In this document: positions 28,824-38,356 of the stretch, piece after piece | Position numbering within the stretch: the first letter of the stretch is position 1 | Layout of the letters: each line of letters starts with the position of its first letter | Assembly: GCF_900087015.1 (NCBI RefSeq) | Contig: NZ_FLKP01000002.1 | Location: 1,674,001-1,738,000, forward strand | DNA length: 64,000 nucleotides | Source of the DNA: Christensenella timonensis | Lineage (GTDB): Bacteria > Bacillota > Clostridia > Christensenellales > Christensenellaceae | Direction: 5' to 3' | Notes under the pieces: model-generated | What the model saw: the letters and a program-made list of their open reading frames with translations, nothing else | Told to the model about the DNA's origin: nothing | Databases searched by the model: none | Translations under genes and position numbers: made by a program

Positions 28824-28852
28824 AGGATAGCACAATTTTCCGCTTTATGCAA
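28824..28852 (-). promoter_or_regulatory. Possible promoter of the rimP-nusA-infB operon, with overlapping inverted repeat
   Basis: TTGCAT (28847-28852) and TATCCT (28824-28829) have a 17-nt spacer on the minus strand. A TATAAT (28817-28822) lies just downstream. A 7-bp inverted repeat, ATCCTAT (28806-28812) and ATAGGAT (28822-28828), brackets that TATAAT and could be an operator. Confidence 0.45.
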
Positions 28853-28869
28853 GCGTTTTTTAACACTTG

Positions 28870-29472
28870 TCATTTTTTGGAAAGACTCAATTTGTGCTCT
28901 GTTCCATGGATCAGGCGTTTGATATTTTCCCTGTGGCTGAAAACGCCCAGCACCGCAATGATCAGTACCGATAAGATCTGGAACCAATTTCCCTGTGCAA
29001 ACACGATAGCGGCGATCGCGCTCAGGATCAGGCCGATGATAGAGCCGATGCTCATGATTTTCGTACAGGCGACAATGATGATGGAGATCGTAAAAATCAC
29101 CAGCGTAGGGATCGGCTGAATAAGCAGCAGCACGCCGATCGTGGAAGCGATGCCCTTACCGCCCTTGAATTTGAGGAAACAGGAATAGTTGTGTCCCACG
29201 ATTGCAAATACGCCCGCTACGCAAAGCCCCTCATATCCGGCAATCGCGCCGCCGATCAGCGCGGCCGCAACCGCCTTTAAAACATCCCCCGCAAAAACGG
29301 CAATGCCAAGGCCCCATCCATAGTTACGCAGTACATTTGTCGTTCCCGCGTTGCCGCTTCCCTTTTCACGGATGTCCTCATGCCTGACTTTTTTCGTAAA
29401 AATATAAGAAAAAGAGACCGACCCCAATACATATGCAATTACGGCGCAAAGAATAAGCACCCAAACTTCCAT
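28870..29472 (-). CDS. plsY: Glycerol-3-phosphate acyltransferase PlsY
   Basis: 200 residues with about five membrane helices. The three conserved cytoplasmic motifs are visible: GSVSFSYIFTK, REKGSGNAGTTNVLRNYGW and GHNYSCFLKFKGGKGIAST. It acylates glycerol-3-phosphate from acyl-phosphate made by PlsX (34129-35130). It lies 3 nt after der, a common pairing. An 8-bp hairpin without a T-run follows the stop (28849-28868). Confidence 0.95.
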   Translation of the reverse strand: MEVWVLILCAVIAYVLGSVSFSYIFTKKVRHEDIREKGSGNAGTTNVLRNYGWGLGIAVFAGDVLKAVAAALIGGAIAGYEGLCVAGVFAIVGHNYSCFLKFKGGKGIASTIGVLLLIQPIPTLVIFTISIIIVACTKIMSIGSIIGLILSAIAAIVFAQGNWFQILSVLIIAVLGVFSHRENIKRLIHGTEHKLSLSKK

Positions 29473-29475
29473 ACC

Positions 29476-30810
29476 TTACGATTCCTCCCTGCCCTCGTTA
29501 CGTTGCCTAATTATTATTTTAATCGGCGTCCCGCTAAAGTCAAACGTTTTGCGCAAATAATTCTCCAGATAACGCTGGTAGGAAAAATGCATCAGCGGCA
29601 CTTCGTTCACAAACAATACGAACGTCGGCGGCTTGATACTTACCTGCGTCATGTAGAATACCTTTAACCTGCGGCCGTTCGTTGCAGGCGGCTCCACCGC
29701 CGTGATCGCATCCTGCAGGCAGTCGTTGAGAATCCCCGTTGGGATACGCTGCGCATTGTGCTCATACGCTTCATGCAATAGGGCAAACAGCTTATCGACG
29801 CGCAGCCCTGTTGCCGCTGAAATATATATTTTTTTCGCATACGGCATGAACGCCAGGTCGGCGGAAATCTTTTTATTGTATTCCTCGATCGTATAAGTAT
29901 CCTTTTCCACCGCGTCCCACTTGTTGACGGCGATCACACTGGGCTTACCTTCGTCATCGACGAAACCCGCGACCTTGACGTCCTGTTCCGTGATTCCTTC
30001 TGTCGCGTCGATCATCACCACCACTACGTCTGCCCTGCGCACCGCGTTCAGCGAGCGTATCACGCTGTAACGTTCGATCGATTTATCGTCGATCCTGCCG
30101 CGCTTGCGCATGCCCGCCGTGTCGATGATCGTATATTTGGCGCCGTCACGCTCAAATACGGAATCGATCGCATCACGCGTCGTTCCCGGTATGTCACTGA
30201 CGATCGCGCGCTCATACCCCAGTATTTTGTTGGTCAGCGAGGATTTCCCAACGTTCGGTTTGCCGACGAGCGCGATTTTTAGCGTATCATCCTCTCCCTC
30301 GCCGGGCTCATAATCCCCAATGTAGCCGATGATCTCATCCAACAATTCGCCCAGGCCAAGTCCCTGTGAAGAGGATATCCCCACTACATCGCCGATCCCC
30401 AGCTCATAAAAATCAAATATATTTTGCTCATCCGATGGATTGTCGATCTTATTGACTACCACGATCACTGGTTTTCCGGACTTGCGCAGCATCTTTGCCA
30501 CTTCGTAATCTTCCGAAGTGATCCCGGTTTTGCCGTCCACAAAAAAGAGGATCAGCTCCGCCGAATCGATGGCGATCTCCGCCTGCACACGCATTTGTTT
30601 TAAGATCACATCGTCCGTATCCATATCGATACCGCCCGTGTCGATCAGCGTGAATTCCTTGTTCAGCCACTCCGCATCCGCATATATCCTGTCACGCGTA
30701 ACGCCCGGCGTATCCTCGATGATCGCCAGTTTTGTCTTTGTGATCCTGTTAAAAAATGTAGACTTGCCGACATTCGGCCTGCCTACGATTGCCACCAGCG
30801 GCTTTGCCAT
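29476..30810 (-). CDS. der: Ribosome biogenesis GTPase Der (EngA)
   Basis: 444 residues with two tandem GTPase domains: GRPNVGKSTFFNRI...DTGG...NKID, then GKPNVGKSSLTNKIL...DTAG...NKWD, and a C-terminal KH-like domain (FYMTQVSIKPPTFVLFVNEVPLMHFSYQRYLENYLR). It acts in late 50S assembly. It sits 14 nt after the DUF512 gene and 3 nt before plsY. Confidence 0.97.
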   Translation of the reverse strand: MAKPLVAIVGRPNVGKSTFFNRITKTKLAIIEDTPGVTRDRIYADAEWLNKEFTLIDTGGIDMDTDDVILKQMRVQAEIAIDSAELILFFVDGKTGITSEDYEVAKMLRKSGKPVIVVVNKIDNPSDEQNIFDFYELGIGDVVGISSSQGLGLGELLDEIIGYIGDYEPGEGEDDTLKIALVGKPNVGKSSLTNKILGYERAIVSDIPGTTRDAIDSVFERDGAKYTIIDTAGMRKRGRIDDKSIERYSVIRSLNAVRRADVVVVMIDATEGITEQDVKVAGFVDDEGKPSVIAVNKWDAVEKDTYTIEEYNKKISADLAFMPYAKKIYISAATGLRVDKLFALLHEAYEHNAQRIPTGILNDCLQDAITAVEPPATNGRRLKVFYMTQVSIKPPTFVLFVNEVPLMHFSYQRYLENYLRKTFDFSGTPIKIIIRQRNEGREES

Positions 30811-30824
30811 AGCTTAAAACTCCT

Positions 30825-32132
30825 TTATTCAATGAGCATAGCGCGGATCCATTCATATCCGTCGTTTTCTATCTTCCTGCACGGGACGCCCAACGCATCT
30901 GCAAGATCGTCAAGAGATACCTCGTCCAGCATCGTTTCTTCATTTTCTTTAAAACAACAACTGCTCAAAAACAACACTTCTCCGCGCAGCTTGCCCTTGA
31001 GCTGCCTGATCATATCGCCTCCGGTCAGCAATCCCGTCACTGTTACCATTTCGCCGAAAAAATCATTCCTGACCGCATACACGTTGATCTTGATCTTCAG
31101 CCTTTCTTCCGCTTCCCGTGCGATCTCCTTCAGAAAGGGATAAAAATCCACTCCGGTGATCATGCCGATTTCTCGGTAACGCGGCCGTTCTCCACCCAGG
31201 TCCTCAAGCGCATCCTTTGCCTCGTCCACAAACGACCGCACCATTCCCACGCCATTTTCAATCTGTTCAAACCCTTCGTATTCCTCAAGCTCCGGCAGCG
31301 GAAGGCCCGCTTTGATATACATCTCGTCTGCCGGGAAAACAAACCGCGTTTCCTTATTCTCCCGGAGGAATTCCTGTTGATACGCATGTATCATTTCTAC
31401 GGTTTTACGTGCATTTTTCCTGCTCACAGGCTTTAATGGGTAGCGATTCTCACGAAACCTGGTAAGGCCTGCGGGCACGACCGCCAACGAGCGTACGCCC
31501 GGGTAGAGCGCGTAAAGTTCCTCTATCGTTTCCCGCAGGATTTCCCCATCGTTGATCCCTTCGCACATCACCACCTGCGTATGCACCTCAATGCCATTCT
31601 CCACGAAGCGCCCAAGGATATCAAAGGTTTTCTGCGCATCATCATTTCCCAGCAGCATATTGTGCACTGCATGGTCATAGGCATGCACCGATACATACAG
31701 CGGAGAGATATGTTGGGCCACAATGCGCCCGATATCCCCGTCGCTCAGGTTTGTCAGCGTGATATAGCTTCCCATCAGGAAGGACATGCGCCAGTCGTCA
31801 TCCTTAAAATACAGGGTCTTGCGCATCCCTTTGGGCATTTGGTCTACAAAGCAAAACACACATTTGTTGCGGCATACGATCTTTCTGCCGAAACCGTCGT
31901 CAGCAAAGCCGATCCCCAGTTCTTCATACGGATCTTTCTCGATCTCAATTTCTTCCTCGCTGCCGTCCGCTTTACGGATCAGCAGCAAAAGCCTCTCCTC
32001 CGATACCGCGTATGCGTAATCGATATAGTCACGCATTTGCTGCCCATTGATCTTGAGCAGGACGTCGCCTACGCCAATGCCGCATAAGGCCGCGATGCTT
32101 CCCTCTTCAATTGTACTGATACGGCGGCCCAT
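30825..32132 (-). CDS. DUF512 protein with PDZ-like and radical-SAM-type domains
   Basis: 435 residues. The N-terminal 60 residues form a PDZ-like fold (ISTIEEGSIAALCGIGVGDVLLKINGQQMRDYIDYAYAV). The middle has the cysteine motif CRNKCVFCFVDQMPKGMR, a CxxxCxxC of radical-SAM type, and VPAGLTRFRENRYPLKPV. The C-terminal DUF512 part contains ITGVDFYPFL and TVTGLLTGGDMI. Function is not established; the gene is often beside der in Clostridia. ATG at 32132 has AGGAG 8 nt upstream; a GTG at 32141 overlaps that site. The glyA terminator lies only 13 nt before the start, so it may depend on read-through. Confidence 0.88.
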   Translation of the reverse strand: MGRRISTIEEGSIAALCGIGVGDVLLKINGQQMRDYIDYAYAVSEERLLLLIRKADGSEEEIEIEKDPYEELGIGFADDGFGRKIVCRNKCVFCFVDQMPKGMRKTLYFKDDDWRMSFLMGSYITLTNLSDGDIGRIVAQHISPLYVSVHAYDHAVHNMLLGNDDAQKTFDILGRFVENGIEVHTQVVMCEGINDGEILRETIEELYALYPGVRSLAVVPAGLTRFRENRYPLKPVSRKNARKTVEMIHAYQQEFLRENKETRFVFPADEMYIKAGLPLPELEEYEGFEQIENGVGMVRSFVDEAKDALEDLGGERPRYREIGMITGVDFYPFLKEIAREAEERLKIKINVYAVRNDFFGEMVTVTGLLTGGDMIRQLKGKLRGEVLFLSSCCFKENEETMLDEVSLDDLADALGVPCRKIENDGYEWIRAMLIE

Positions 32133-32144
32133 GTATACCACTCC

Positions 32145-32173
32145 TAAAAGAAAGCGGGCAAGCCGCCCGCTTC
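32145..32173 (-). terminator. Intrinsic terminator of glyA
   Basis: An 8-bp stem AAGCGGGC (32152-32159) with GCCCGCTT (32165-32172), 5-nt loop, followed by TCTTTT on the minus strand. Its end abuts the ribosome-binding site of the next gene. Confidence 0.8.
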
Positions 32174-32198
32174 TTCAATACTTGTTCTGTGTCGCCGC

Positions 32199-33437
32199 TT
32201 ATTTATAAAGCGGGAATTCCTCGCACAGCGCAAAGACTTGTTTCGTTACATCGTCCCTCGCACTTTCACCTTCCTTGATCATCTTCGCGATCAGGCTGCC
32301 GATGATCTCCATCTGCGGCTCTTTCATCTTGCGTGTCGTAGCCGCAGGCGTACCGATGCGGATGCCGCTTGTTACAAACGGGCTCAATGTTTCAAACGGG
32401 ATCGTATTCTTATTGACTGTGATGTGAGCGGAATCGAGCAGGGCTTCCACTTCTTTTCCGGTCTTTCCCTGCTTTCCTACGTCAAGGAGCATCAGGTGGT
32501 TGTCCGTGCCGCCGGAAACGAGCCGGATCCCATGATCCATCAGCGTCTTTGCAAGCACAGCAGCATTCTTCACGATCTGTTCCTGATATTGCTTAAATTC
32601 AGGCTGCAGCGCCTCGTGGAAGGAGACGGCTTTTGCCGCGATCACATGCATCAGCGGGCCACCCTGTATCCCCGGGAATACCGCTTTATTGATCGCCGGG
32701 CCATATTCTTCCGAACAGAGGATCATGCCGCCGCGCGGCCCGCGCAGCGTTTTATGTGTCGTCGTAGTCGTAAAATGGGCATACGGCACCGGATTGGGAT
32801 GCAAGCCCGCCGCAACGAGTCCGGCGATGTGCGCCATGTCTACCATCAGGTAAGCGCCGGCAGCATCCGCGATCTCGCGGAATTTTGCAAAATCGATCGT
32901 ACGCGGATAAGCGCTCGCTCCTGCGACGATCATTTTCGGCTTGTGTTCCATGGCCAGCTTGTATACCTGGTCATAATCGATCGTTTCATTTTCTTCACTT
33001 ACACCATAAGGTACGATGTTGAAATATTTACCTGAAATGTTGACCGGGCTGCCATGCGTTAGGTGTCCGCCATGCGATAAGTTCATACCGAGAATCGTAT
33101 CTCCCGGATCAAGCATCGCAAAATATACTGCCGTGTTCGCCTGCGCGCCCGAATGCGGCTGTACATTTGCAAATTCTGCGCCAAACAGCTTCTTGGCACG
33201 GTCGCGCGCCAGATCCTCCACCTCGTCGACAAATTCGCAGCCGCCGTAGTAACGCTTGCCCGGATATCCCTCTGCGTATTTGTTCGTCAGGTGCGAGCCC
33301 ATCGCCTGCATCACTGCCGGAGAAACAAAGTTCTCGGACGCAATCAGCTCGATGTTATGCTCCTGGCGGTCAAGCTCGCGCATCATCGAATCATATACTT
33401 CACTGTCCGCTTTCTTTACTTCAGAAAAATCCAACAT
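32199..33437 (-). CDS. glyA: Serine hydroxymethyltransferase
   Basis: 412 residues. PLP enzyme motifs: [60 protein letters not shown] and the PLP lysine in [15 protein letters not shown]. It interconverts serine and glycine with methylene-tetrahydrofolate, linking to FthC (41904-42455). It lies 5 nt after rnc in the plsX-rnc-glyA unit. Confidence 0.97.
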   Translation of the reverse strand: MLDFSEVKKADSEVYDSMMRELDRQEHNIELIASENFVSPAVMQAMGSHLTNKYAEGYPGKRYYGGCEFVDEVEDLARDRAKKLFGAEFANVQPHSGAQANTAVYFAMLDPGDTILGMNLSHGGHLTHGSPVNISGKYFNIVPYGVSEENETIDYDQVYKLAMEHKPKMIVAGASAYPRTIDFAKFREIADAAGAYLMVDMAHIAGLVAAGLHPNPVPYAHFTTTTTHKTLRGPRGGMILCSEEYGPAINKAVFPGIQGGPLMHVIAAKAVSFHEALQPEFKQYQEQIVKNAAVLAKTLMDHGIRLVSGGTDNHLMLLDVGKQGKTGKEVEALLDSAHITVNKNTIPFETLSPFVTSGIRIGTPAATTRKMKEPQMEIIGSLIAKMIKEGESARDDVTKQVFALCEEFPLYK

Positions 33438-33442
33438 ATTTT

Positions 33443-34129
33443 TTACCCCTTATAAATTTTATCAAAATTTGCGATCGCAAATTTAGCTGCATTTTGTTCC
33501 GCTTCCTTTTTGGAGCCGCCTACGCCCTCACAGATGACCTCGCTTCCTACGATCAGCCGCACATAAAAGGTCGTATTATGCGGCGGGCCTTCCTGCCTGC
33601 TGACAAGGTAATTGATCTCCTGCTTGACAGTTTTTTGCACCATTTCCTGCAATTGCGATTTATAGTCATGATCGGAAATACGGGTCATCGCCGCCTTGAT
33701 CGTATTGAAAAACAATACATTGATCACGCTCTGTGCCGCATAAAACCCACCGTCCGTATAAATGGCTCCCATGAGCGCTTCCAGTACATTTTCCAGGATT
33801 GACGTTTTATTCCTGCCGCCCGACTGTTCCTCCCCGTTTCCAAGGAAGATATAATGACCCAGATCGATCGTCCGCGCAATACCGGCCAGGGATTTGGAAC
33901 AAACGATATCCGCGCGTTTTTGCGTGAGCATCCCTTCCGAAAAATCTCCGTAATGGTTGAACAGGTAATCGCTGATGATCAGCTCTATTACCGCGTCCCC
34001 TAAAAACTCCAACCGCTCATAGTTGGGTACATTGCCGCATGACGGGTGTGTCAGCGCGCGTACAAGCAAGTCCCCGTCATGGAAGTCATATCCGATTCTC
34101 TTTTGCAGTTCCCTTAAAAGCTCATCCAT
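33443..34129 (-). CDS. rnc: Ribonuclease III
   Basis: 228 residues. RNase III signature [22 protein letters not shown] with the catalytic Glu/Asp, the second acidic cluster [16 protein letters not shown], and a C-terminal dsRNA-binding domain ([38 protein letters not shown]...[15 protein letters not shown]). It processes rRNA and double-stranded RNA. Its ATG overlaps the plsX stop (TAATG). Confidence 0.97.
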   Translation of the reverse strand: MDELLRELQKRIGYDFHDGDLLVRALTHPSCGNVPNYERLEFLGDAVIELIISDYLFNHYGDFSEGMLTQKRADIVCSKSLAGIARTIDLGHYIFLGNGEEQSGGRNKTSILENVLEALMGAIYTDGGFYAAQSVINVLFFNTIKAAMTRISDHDYKSQLQEMVQKTVKQEINYLVSRQEGPPHNTTFYVRLIVGSEVICEGVGGSKKEAEQNAAKFAIANFDKIYKG

Positions 34130-35130
34130 TATTGATCCGTCAACTTCGCGATCTCTTCCTTGATCACTTCCACGACATTTCCAGAAACAAATTTGCGTGA
34201 ATTCCTGATCGTATTAAAAATTGCCTTTTCATCCGAGCTGCCATGCGATTTCACAACGCCGCCCCGAAGTCCCAAAAGCAATGAACCGCCATATTCCGTA
34301 TAGTCCATCTTCTTTTTCAACTTTCCGAAAGCGCCTTTCATAAAGGCTGCCCCCAGCTTAGCGCTTGTTGATTCCTTAATGTATCCCTTGAGCATACCGA
34401 GGATCGTCTTTGCACATCCTTCGACGAACTTCAGCACGATATTTCCTGTGAAACCGTCGCATACCAATACGTCAAACTGTCCTGACAATAAATCCCTGCC
34501 TTCGGCATTTCCCACAAAATGAAGCGGGGCTTCCTTTAACAGCTGATACGCCTGTTTGGTAAGCTCGCTGCCCTTTTCTTCCTCGCCGCCGATGTTGATC
34601 AGGCCCACTTTTGGCGCCTGCATACCAAACACTTTTTCCATATAGATACTGCCCATGACGCCAAACTGCTGTAAATATTTGGGCGTACATTCCGTATTCG
34701 CGCCCACGTCAATTAACAGCACCTCACCCGTCTGCGTAGGCAGTACCGGTGCCAGCGCAGGCCGTTTGATCCCCGGGATGCGCTTGACGATCAGCGTAGC
34801 GCCTGCGACCAATGCGCCGGTGTTGCCGGCAGAAACGGCAATATCTCCCTTTCCCTCCGCCAAGAGCTTGAGCGCAACCGCCATTGAGGAATCCGGCTTT
34901 TCTTTGAGTGCCTTAACCGGCGAATCGTTCATTTCGATCAGCTGCGTCGTATGTACGATTTCCAGACGGCTTTTATCATAAGTAAGCCCGCCCAATATCC
35001 CTTCGATCCGTTCCCGATCGCCTGTCAATACGATATTGACGTCCGGAAACGCCTCGATTCCTGCCGCCGCGCCCCTTACAATTGCTTCGGGAGCGTTATC
35101 ACCGCCCATAGCGTCCATTATGATCTTCAT
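34129..35130 (-). CDS. plsX: Phosphate acyltransferase PlsX
   Basis: 333 residues. MKIIMDAMGGDNAPEAIVRGAA and SAGNTGALVAGATLIVKRIPGIKRPALAP are family signatures. It converts acyl-ACP to acyl-phosphate, the substrate for PlsY. The start at 35130 follows GAGGGA; the ORF extension to 35196 runs into its own promoter. It follows yceD-rpmF, the usual cluster, but a terminator and a new promoter separate it from rpmF. Confidence 0.96.
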   Translation of the reverse strand: MKIIMDAMGGDNAPEAIVRGAAAGIEAFPDVNIVLTGDRERIEGILGGLTYDKSRLEIVHTTQLIEMNDSPVKALKEKPDSSMAVALKLLAEGKGDIAVSAGNTGALVAGATLIVKRIPGIKRPALAPVLPTQTGEVLLIDVGANTECTPKYLQQFGVMGSIYMEKVFGMQAPKVGLINIGGEEEKGSELTKQAYQLLKEAPLHFVGNAEGRDLLSGQFDVLVCDGFTGNIVLKFVEGCAKTILGMLKGYIKESTSAKLGAAFMKGAFGKLKKKMDYTEYGGSLLLGLRGGVVKSHGSSDEKAIFNTIRNSRKFVSGNVVEVIKEEIAKLTDQ

Positions 35131-35167
35131 GTCTATCCCTCTCAAATCTTCAAACAAATACAAATAC

Positions 35168-35196
35168 AGTATACATGAAAATGTGATGATTTCCAA
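35168..35196 (-). promoter_or_regulatory. Sigma-A promoter of plsX-rnc-glyA
   Basis: TTGGAA (35191-35196) and TATACT (35168-35173) with a 17-nt spacer on the minus strand, directly after the rpmF terminator and 37 nt before the plsX start. Confidence 0.75.
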
Positions 35197-35208
35197 CCTA
35201 ATTCAACG

Positions 35209-35239
35209 AAAAAAGGGTCTGTATTCTAACAGACCCCTT
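35209..35239 (-). terminator. Intrinsic terminator of yceD-rpmF
   Basis: An 8-bp stem GGGTCTGT (35215-35222) with ACAGACCC (35229-35236), 6-nt loop, followed by six T on the minus strand. Confidence 0.9.
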
Positions 35240-35252
35240 TTATAACGCAATC

Positions 35253-35444
35253 TTATTTAGCAGCTCCCTCTTTCGGCGCTACGACGAGTCTTCCGTTGTA
35301 GTATCCGCAATTCGGGCAAACTCTATGCGCAAGCTTCGGCTGATGGCACTGCGGGCACTGCGATACAGCAGGAGCAGTCAGCTTCCAATGCGCTCTTCTT
35401 GTACGTTTCCGTTGCTTAGAAGTCCTATTCTTTGGTACTGCCAC
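35253..35444 (-). CDS. rpmF: Ribosomal protein L32
   Basis: 63 residues. MAVPKNRTSKQRKRTRRAHWKL is the standard L32 start, and the zinc ribbon is intact (CPQCHQPKLAHRVCPNC, two CxxC pairs). This is the zinc-binding form. It lies 19 nt after yceD. Confidence 0.98.
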   Translation of the reverse strand: MAVPKNRTSKQRKRTRRAHWKLTAPAVSQCPQCHQPKLAHRVCPNCGYYNGRLVVAPKEGAAK

Positions 35445-35463
35445 TTTCTACACCTCCCTGGGT

Positions 35464-35949
35464 TCAAAACAATCCCTTTAATTTTGCAAACGGATTTGTT
35501 TCATCCGTGTCATTTACCGCACAGTTACATTGCGTCTCATTCAAGTCCTGTCCGCACACCGGGCATAACCCCTTGCATGCTTCATCACACAGGAACTGGT
35601 GCGGCAAGCCTAATATAATGACATCATACACCATCTTGTCGAGGCAAAGCGCCTCTCCCTTGTAGGTATATTCATCCTCGCCCTGCGTACCCTCCGGCAG
35701 GAATACTTCATCGAACTCCCCCGCAAAATCGTACGTCATGTCTTTTAAACAGCGGTCGCACTGTACGTTGAGGACAGCAGCAAGCGTCCCGTTCACGCTG
35801 ACGCGCCTTTCGTTCACGCTGTACTCTGCCTTAAGCCGGATCGGCTGATCGAAATCGATATCTTCGCCCAGATCCGGGATACCGTTATACTCATAAGAAT
35901 ACGTCGTTCCCTCGTTTTTCAGCGCGTTTGAAAGCTTGATATCAATCAT
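35464..35949 (-). CDS. yceD: YceD-family (DUF177) protein
   Basis: 161 residues. Two Cys pairs, VQCDRCLKDMTYDF and DEACKGLCPVCGQDLNETQCNC, match DUF177. The family is linked to 23S rRNA accumulation, and to plastid rRNA processing in plants; its biochemical role is unclear. The yceD-rpmF order is nearly universal. It is driven by a perfect consensus promoter. Confidence 0.92.
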   Translation of the reverse strand: MIDIKLSNALKNEGTTYSYEYNGIPDLGEDIDFDQPIRLKAEYSVNERRVSVNGTLAAVLNVQCDRCLKDMTYDFAGEFDEVFLPEGTQGEDEYTYKGEALCLDKMVYDVIILGLPHQFLCDEACKGLCPVCGQDLNETQCNCAVNDTDETNPFAKLKGLF

Positions 35950-35982
35950 ATTTTTTCCTCAGCAAAAAACAGCTACCATATC

Positions 35983-36011
35983 ATTATATTTTTATGCCTT
36001 TTAATTGTCAA
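35983..36011 (-). promoter_or_regulatory. Perfect consensus sigma-A promoter of yceD-rpmF
   Basis: TTGACA (36006-36011) and TATAAT (35983-35988) with exactly 17 nt between them on the minus strand, downstream of ackA. Confidence 0.9.
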
Positions 36012-36033
36012 TATCTTTTTTGATGCAACGCCT

Positions 36034-37236
36034 TTATTTACAGCAGATTTCATAGGTATCTTTTGCAATCGTCATTTCCTCGTCTGTTGGGATAACGAGG
36101 ATCTTGACCTTGGAATCCGCCGCGGAAATTTCCATCTCCTCGCCGCGCATACCGTCGTTCTTTGCTTTGTCGAGCTTGATGCCCATAAATTCGAGGCCCT
36201 CCACTGCATGTGCGCGGACATCCCAGTCGTTCTCTCCTACGCCGCCGGCAAAGGTCAGCACGTCAACGCCTCCCATCGCCGCCGCATAAGCGCCGATGAA
36301 TTTCTTCAAGCGGTAGTTGAATACGTCGAGCGCCAGTTTTGCGCGTTCGTTTCCTTTTTCTTCTTCTGCCCAAAGGTCGCGGAAATCACTGGAAACACCG
36401 GAAATGCCCCATACGCCGGATTCCTTATTCAGGTAATTGATCGCTTGGTCGACATCCATATTCAGTTTTCCCATCAGGTAAGGAACGATCGCAGCATCAA
36501 GGTCGCCGCTGCGCGTGCCCATCACAAGGCCTTCCAGAGGGGTAAAGCCCATGGAGGTATCGACCGATACGCCGCCGTCCACTGCCGCGACGGAAGAACC
36601 GTTCCCAAGGTGACAGGTAATGATCTTCAGATCCTTGATATCTTTGCCCAGGATTTCCGCAGCCCTCTGCGAAACATACTTGTGCGAGGTACCATGGAAA
36701 CCGTAACGCCTTACCTTGTAATCCGTATACGCGGAATAAGGGATGCCGTACAGGAATGCTTTCTTAGGCATTTTTGCATGGAACGCCGTATCAAACACGC
36801 CGACCATCGGTACGCCCGGCATCAGTTTCTGGCAGGCAGCGATGCCCATCAGGTTAGCAGGATTATGAAGCGGCGCAAGCTCGATGTTTTCCTTGAGCGC
36901 CTCGATCACTTCGTCATTGATCAGCACGGAACCGCTGAATTTTTCACCGCCGTGCACCACACGGTGTCCAACAGCCTTGATGCTGGAAAGATCGGAAACT
37001 ACGCCATGAACCGGATCTGTAAGGGCTTTGATGACTTGCTCCATCGCGTCGTTATGATCCTTCATCGGCGTTTCGATCTCAACCTTATCTTTTCCGGAAG
37101 GCTTGTGCTTGATTACAGAGTGATCGATGCCGATCCTCTCGACCAGGCCTTTCGCGATCACATCCTCCGTGTCCATATCAATCAGCTGATATTTCAGCGA
37201 GGAACTCCCGGCATTGATTACCAATACATTTGTCAT
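36034..37236 (-). CDS. ackA: Acetate kinase
   Basis: 400 residues. Motifs: [65 protein letters not shown] and [10 protein letters not shown]. It makes ATP and acetate from acetyl-phosphate, the main fermentative ATP step with Pta. The start at 37236 is the family N-terminus; the extension to 37350 overlaps pta. It is co-transcribed with pta, 19 nt upstream. Confidence 0.98.
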   Translation of the reverse strand: MTNVLVINAGSSSLKYQLIDMDTEDVIAKGLVERIGIDHSVIKHKPSGKDKVEIETPMKDHNDAMEQVIKALTDPVHGVVSDLSSIKAVGHRVVHGGEKFSGSVLINDEVIEALKENIELAPLHNPANLMGIAACQKLMPGVPMVGVFDTAFHAKMPKKAFLYGIPYSAYTDYKVRRYGFHGTSHKYVSQRAAEILGKDIKDLKIITCHLGNGSSVAAVDGGVSVDTSMGFTPLEGLVMGTRSGDLDAAIVPYLMGKLNMDVDQAINYLNKESGVWGISGVSSDFRDLWAEEEKGNERAKLALDVFNYRLKKFIGAYAAAMGGVDVLTFAGGVGENDWDVRAHAVEGLEFMGIKLDKAKNDGMRGEEMEISAADSKVKILVIPTDEEMTIAKDTYEICCK

Positions 37237-37255
37237 TTTACTATACCCCTTTACC

Positions 37256-38251
37256 TTAAAAAGACTGTGCCTGTACCGCTGTGATCGCCACAACCGATAC
37301 GATATCTTCCACACTGCACCCGCGCGACAAATCGTTGACCGGCCGTGCAAGTCCCTGGCTCACCGGGCCGATCGCTTCTGCGCCGCCCAGCCTCTGTACC
37401 AGCTTGTATCCAATATTCCCCGCTTGGATGTCCGGGAATATCAATACATTCGCGTGTCCCGCAACCTTGCTGCCCGGGCTTTTCAGCTGTCCTACCGCCT
37501 CGATCAACGCTGCATCCGCCTGCAGCTCTCCATCTATATTGAGATCCGGCGCAAGCTCTTTTGCGATCTTGGTCGCTTCCACTACCTTATCCACATGGGG
37601 ATGCTTCGCACTGTTCTTTGTGGAAAACGAGAGCATCGCTACGCGGGGCTCGATCCCTGCAAGCGTTTTCGCCGTATCCGCCGAAGCGATCGCGATCGCC
37701 GCCAACTCTTCCGCATTCGGATCGATATTGATCGCGCAGTCTGCAAAGACCATAACGCCGTCGTCACCCCATTTTGAATCAGGATGCTCCATGATAAAGC
37801 TGCTGGACACGATCGAAACGCCCGGCTTCGTCTTGATAACCTGCAGCGCCGGGCGGAGCGTATCGCCCGTCGAATGCACCGCGCCGGACACCATACCGTC
37901 GGCGTCGTTGTTTTTGATCATCATGACGGCATAATAAAGGGTATCCTTACAGGTTTCTCTTGCCTGACCTAAAGTGATACCCTTGCTTTTACGCATTTCG
38001 TAAAACATCTCCGCATATTCGTCAAGCTTTGCCGAAGTAGCCGGATTGATGATAGTGGCTTTTGACAAATCCACATGCTTTGTGTTGGCGGCTTCGATTT
38101 CAGCTTCGTCTCCCAACAAGATCACATGGGCGATCCCCTGTTCGGCTATCTTTGCAGCAGCCTCGATCGTTCTCGGCTCGTTTCCTTCCGGTAAAACAAT
38201 ATTCTTGCTGACTGATTTTGCCTTTTCCTTGATTTTGTCCATTAACGACAT
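37256..38251 (-). CDS. pta: Phosphate acetyltransferase
   Basis: 331 residues, the short single-domain form (PTA_PTB). Motifs include [42 protein letters not shown] and [32 protein letters not shown]. It converts acetyl-CoA to acetyl-phosphate. Its own strong promoter lies in the divergent region shared with tmcAL. Confidence 0.97.
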   Translation of the reverse strand: MSLMDKIKEKAKSVSKNIVLPEGNEPRTIEAAAKIAEQGIAHVILLGDEAEIEAANTKHVDLSKATIINPATSAKLDEYAEMFYEMRKSKGITLGQARETCKDTLYYAVMMIKNNDADGMVSGAVHSTGDTLRPALQVIKTKPGVSIVSSSFIMEHPDSKWGDDGVMVFADCAINIDPNAEELAAIAIASADTAKTLAGIEPRVAMLSFSTKNSAKHPHVDKVVEATKIAKELAPDLNIDGELQADAALIEAVGQLKSPGSKVAGHANVLIFPDIQAGNIGYKLVQRLGGAEAIGPVSQGLARPVNDLSRGCSVEDIVSVVAITAVQAQSF

Positions 38252-38298
38252 TTTCGATACACCTCTTGTTAATATTTATTTCAAAAATTTGGTTTCTC

Positions 38299-38307
38299 TG
38301 TTATAAT
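38299..38307 (+). promoter_or_regulatory. Extended -10 promoter of tmcAL
   Basis: TG at 38299-38300, one spacer base, then a perfect TATAAT at 38302-38307 on the plus strand, 50 nt before the tmcAL start. No good -35 is seen, as expected for an extended -10 element. Confidence 0.65.
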
Positions 38308-38318
38308 GACACTCATAT

Positions 38319-38347
38319 ATTATATATAAAAACGTTATGCTTTGCAA
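38319..38347 (-). promoter_or_regulatory. Sigma-A promoter of pta-ackA
   Basis: TTGCAA (38342-38347) and a perfect TATAAT (38319-38324) with a 17-nt spacer on the minus strand. The -35 lies just before the ribosome-binding site of the divergent tmcAL gene, so the two units physically overlap. Confidence 0.8.
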
Positions 38348-38356
38348 AGGTATTTT

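Noticed and set aside
28849-28868. Terminator after plsY
   Set aside because: An 8-bp stem with an AAAA loop exists, but no T-run follows on the minus strand.
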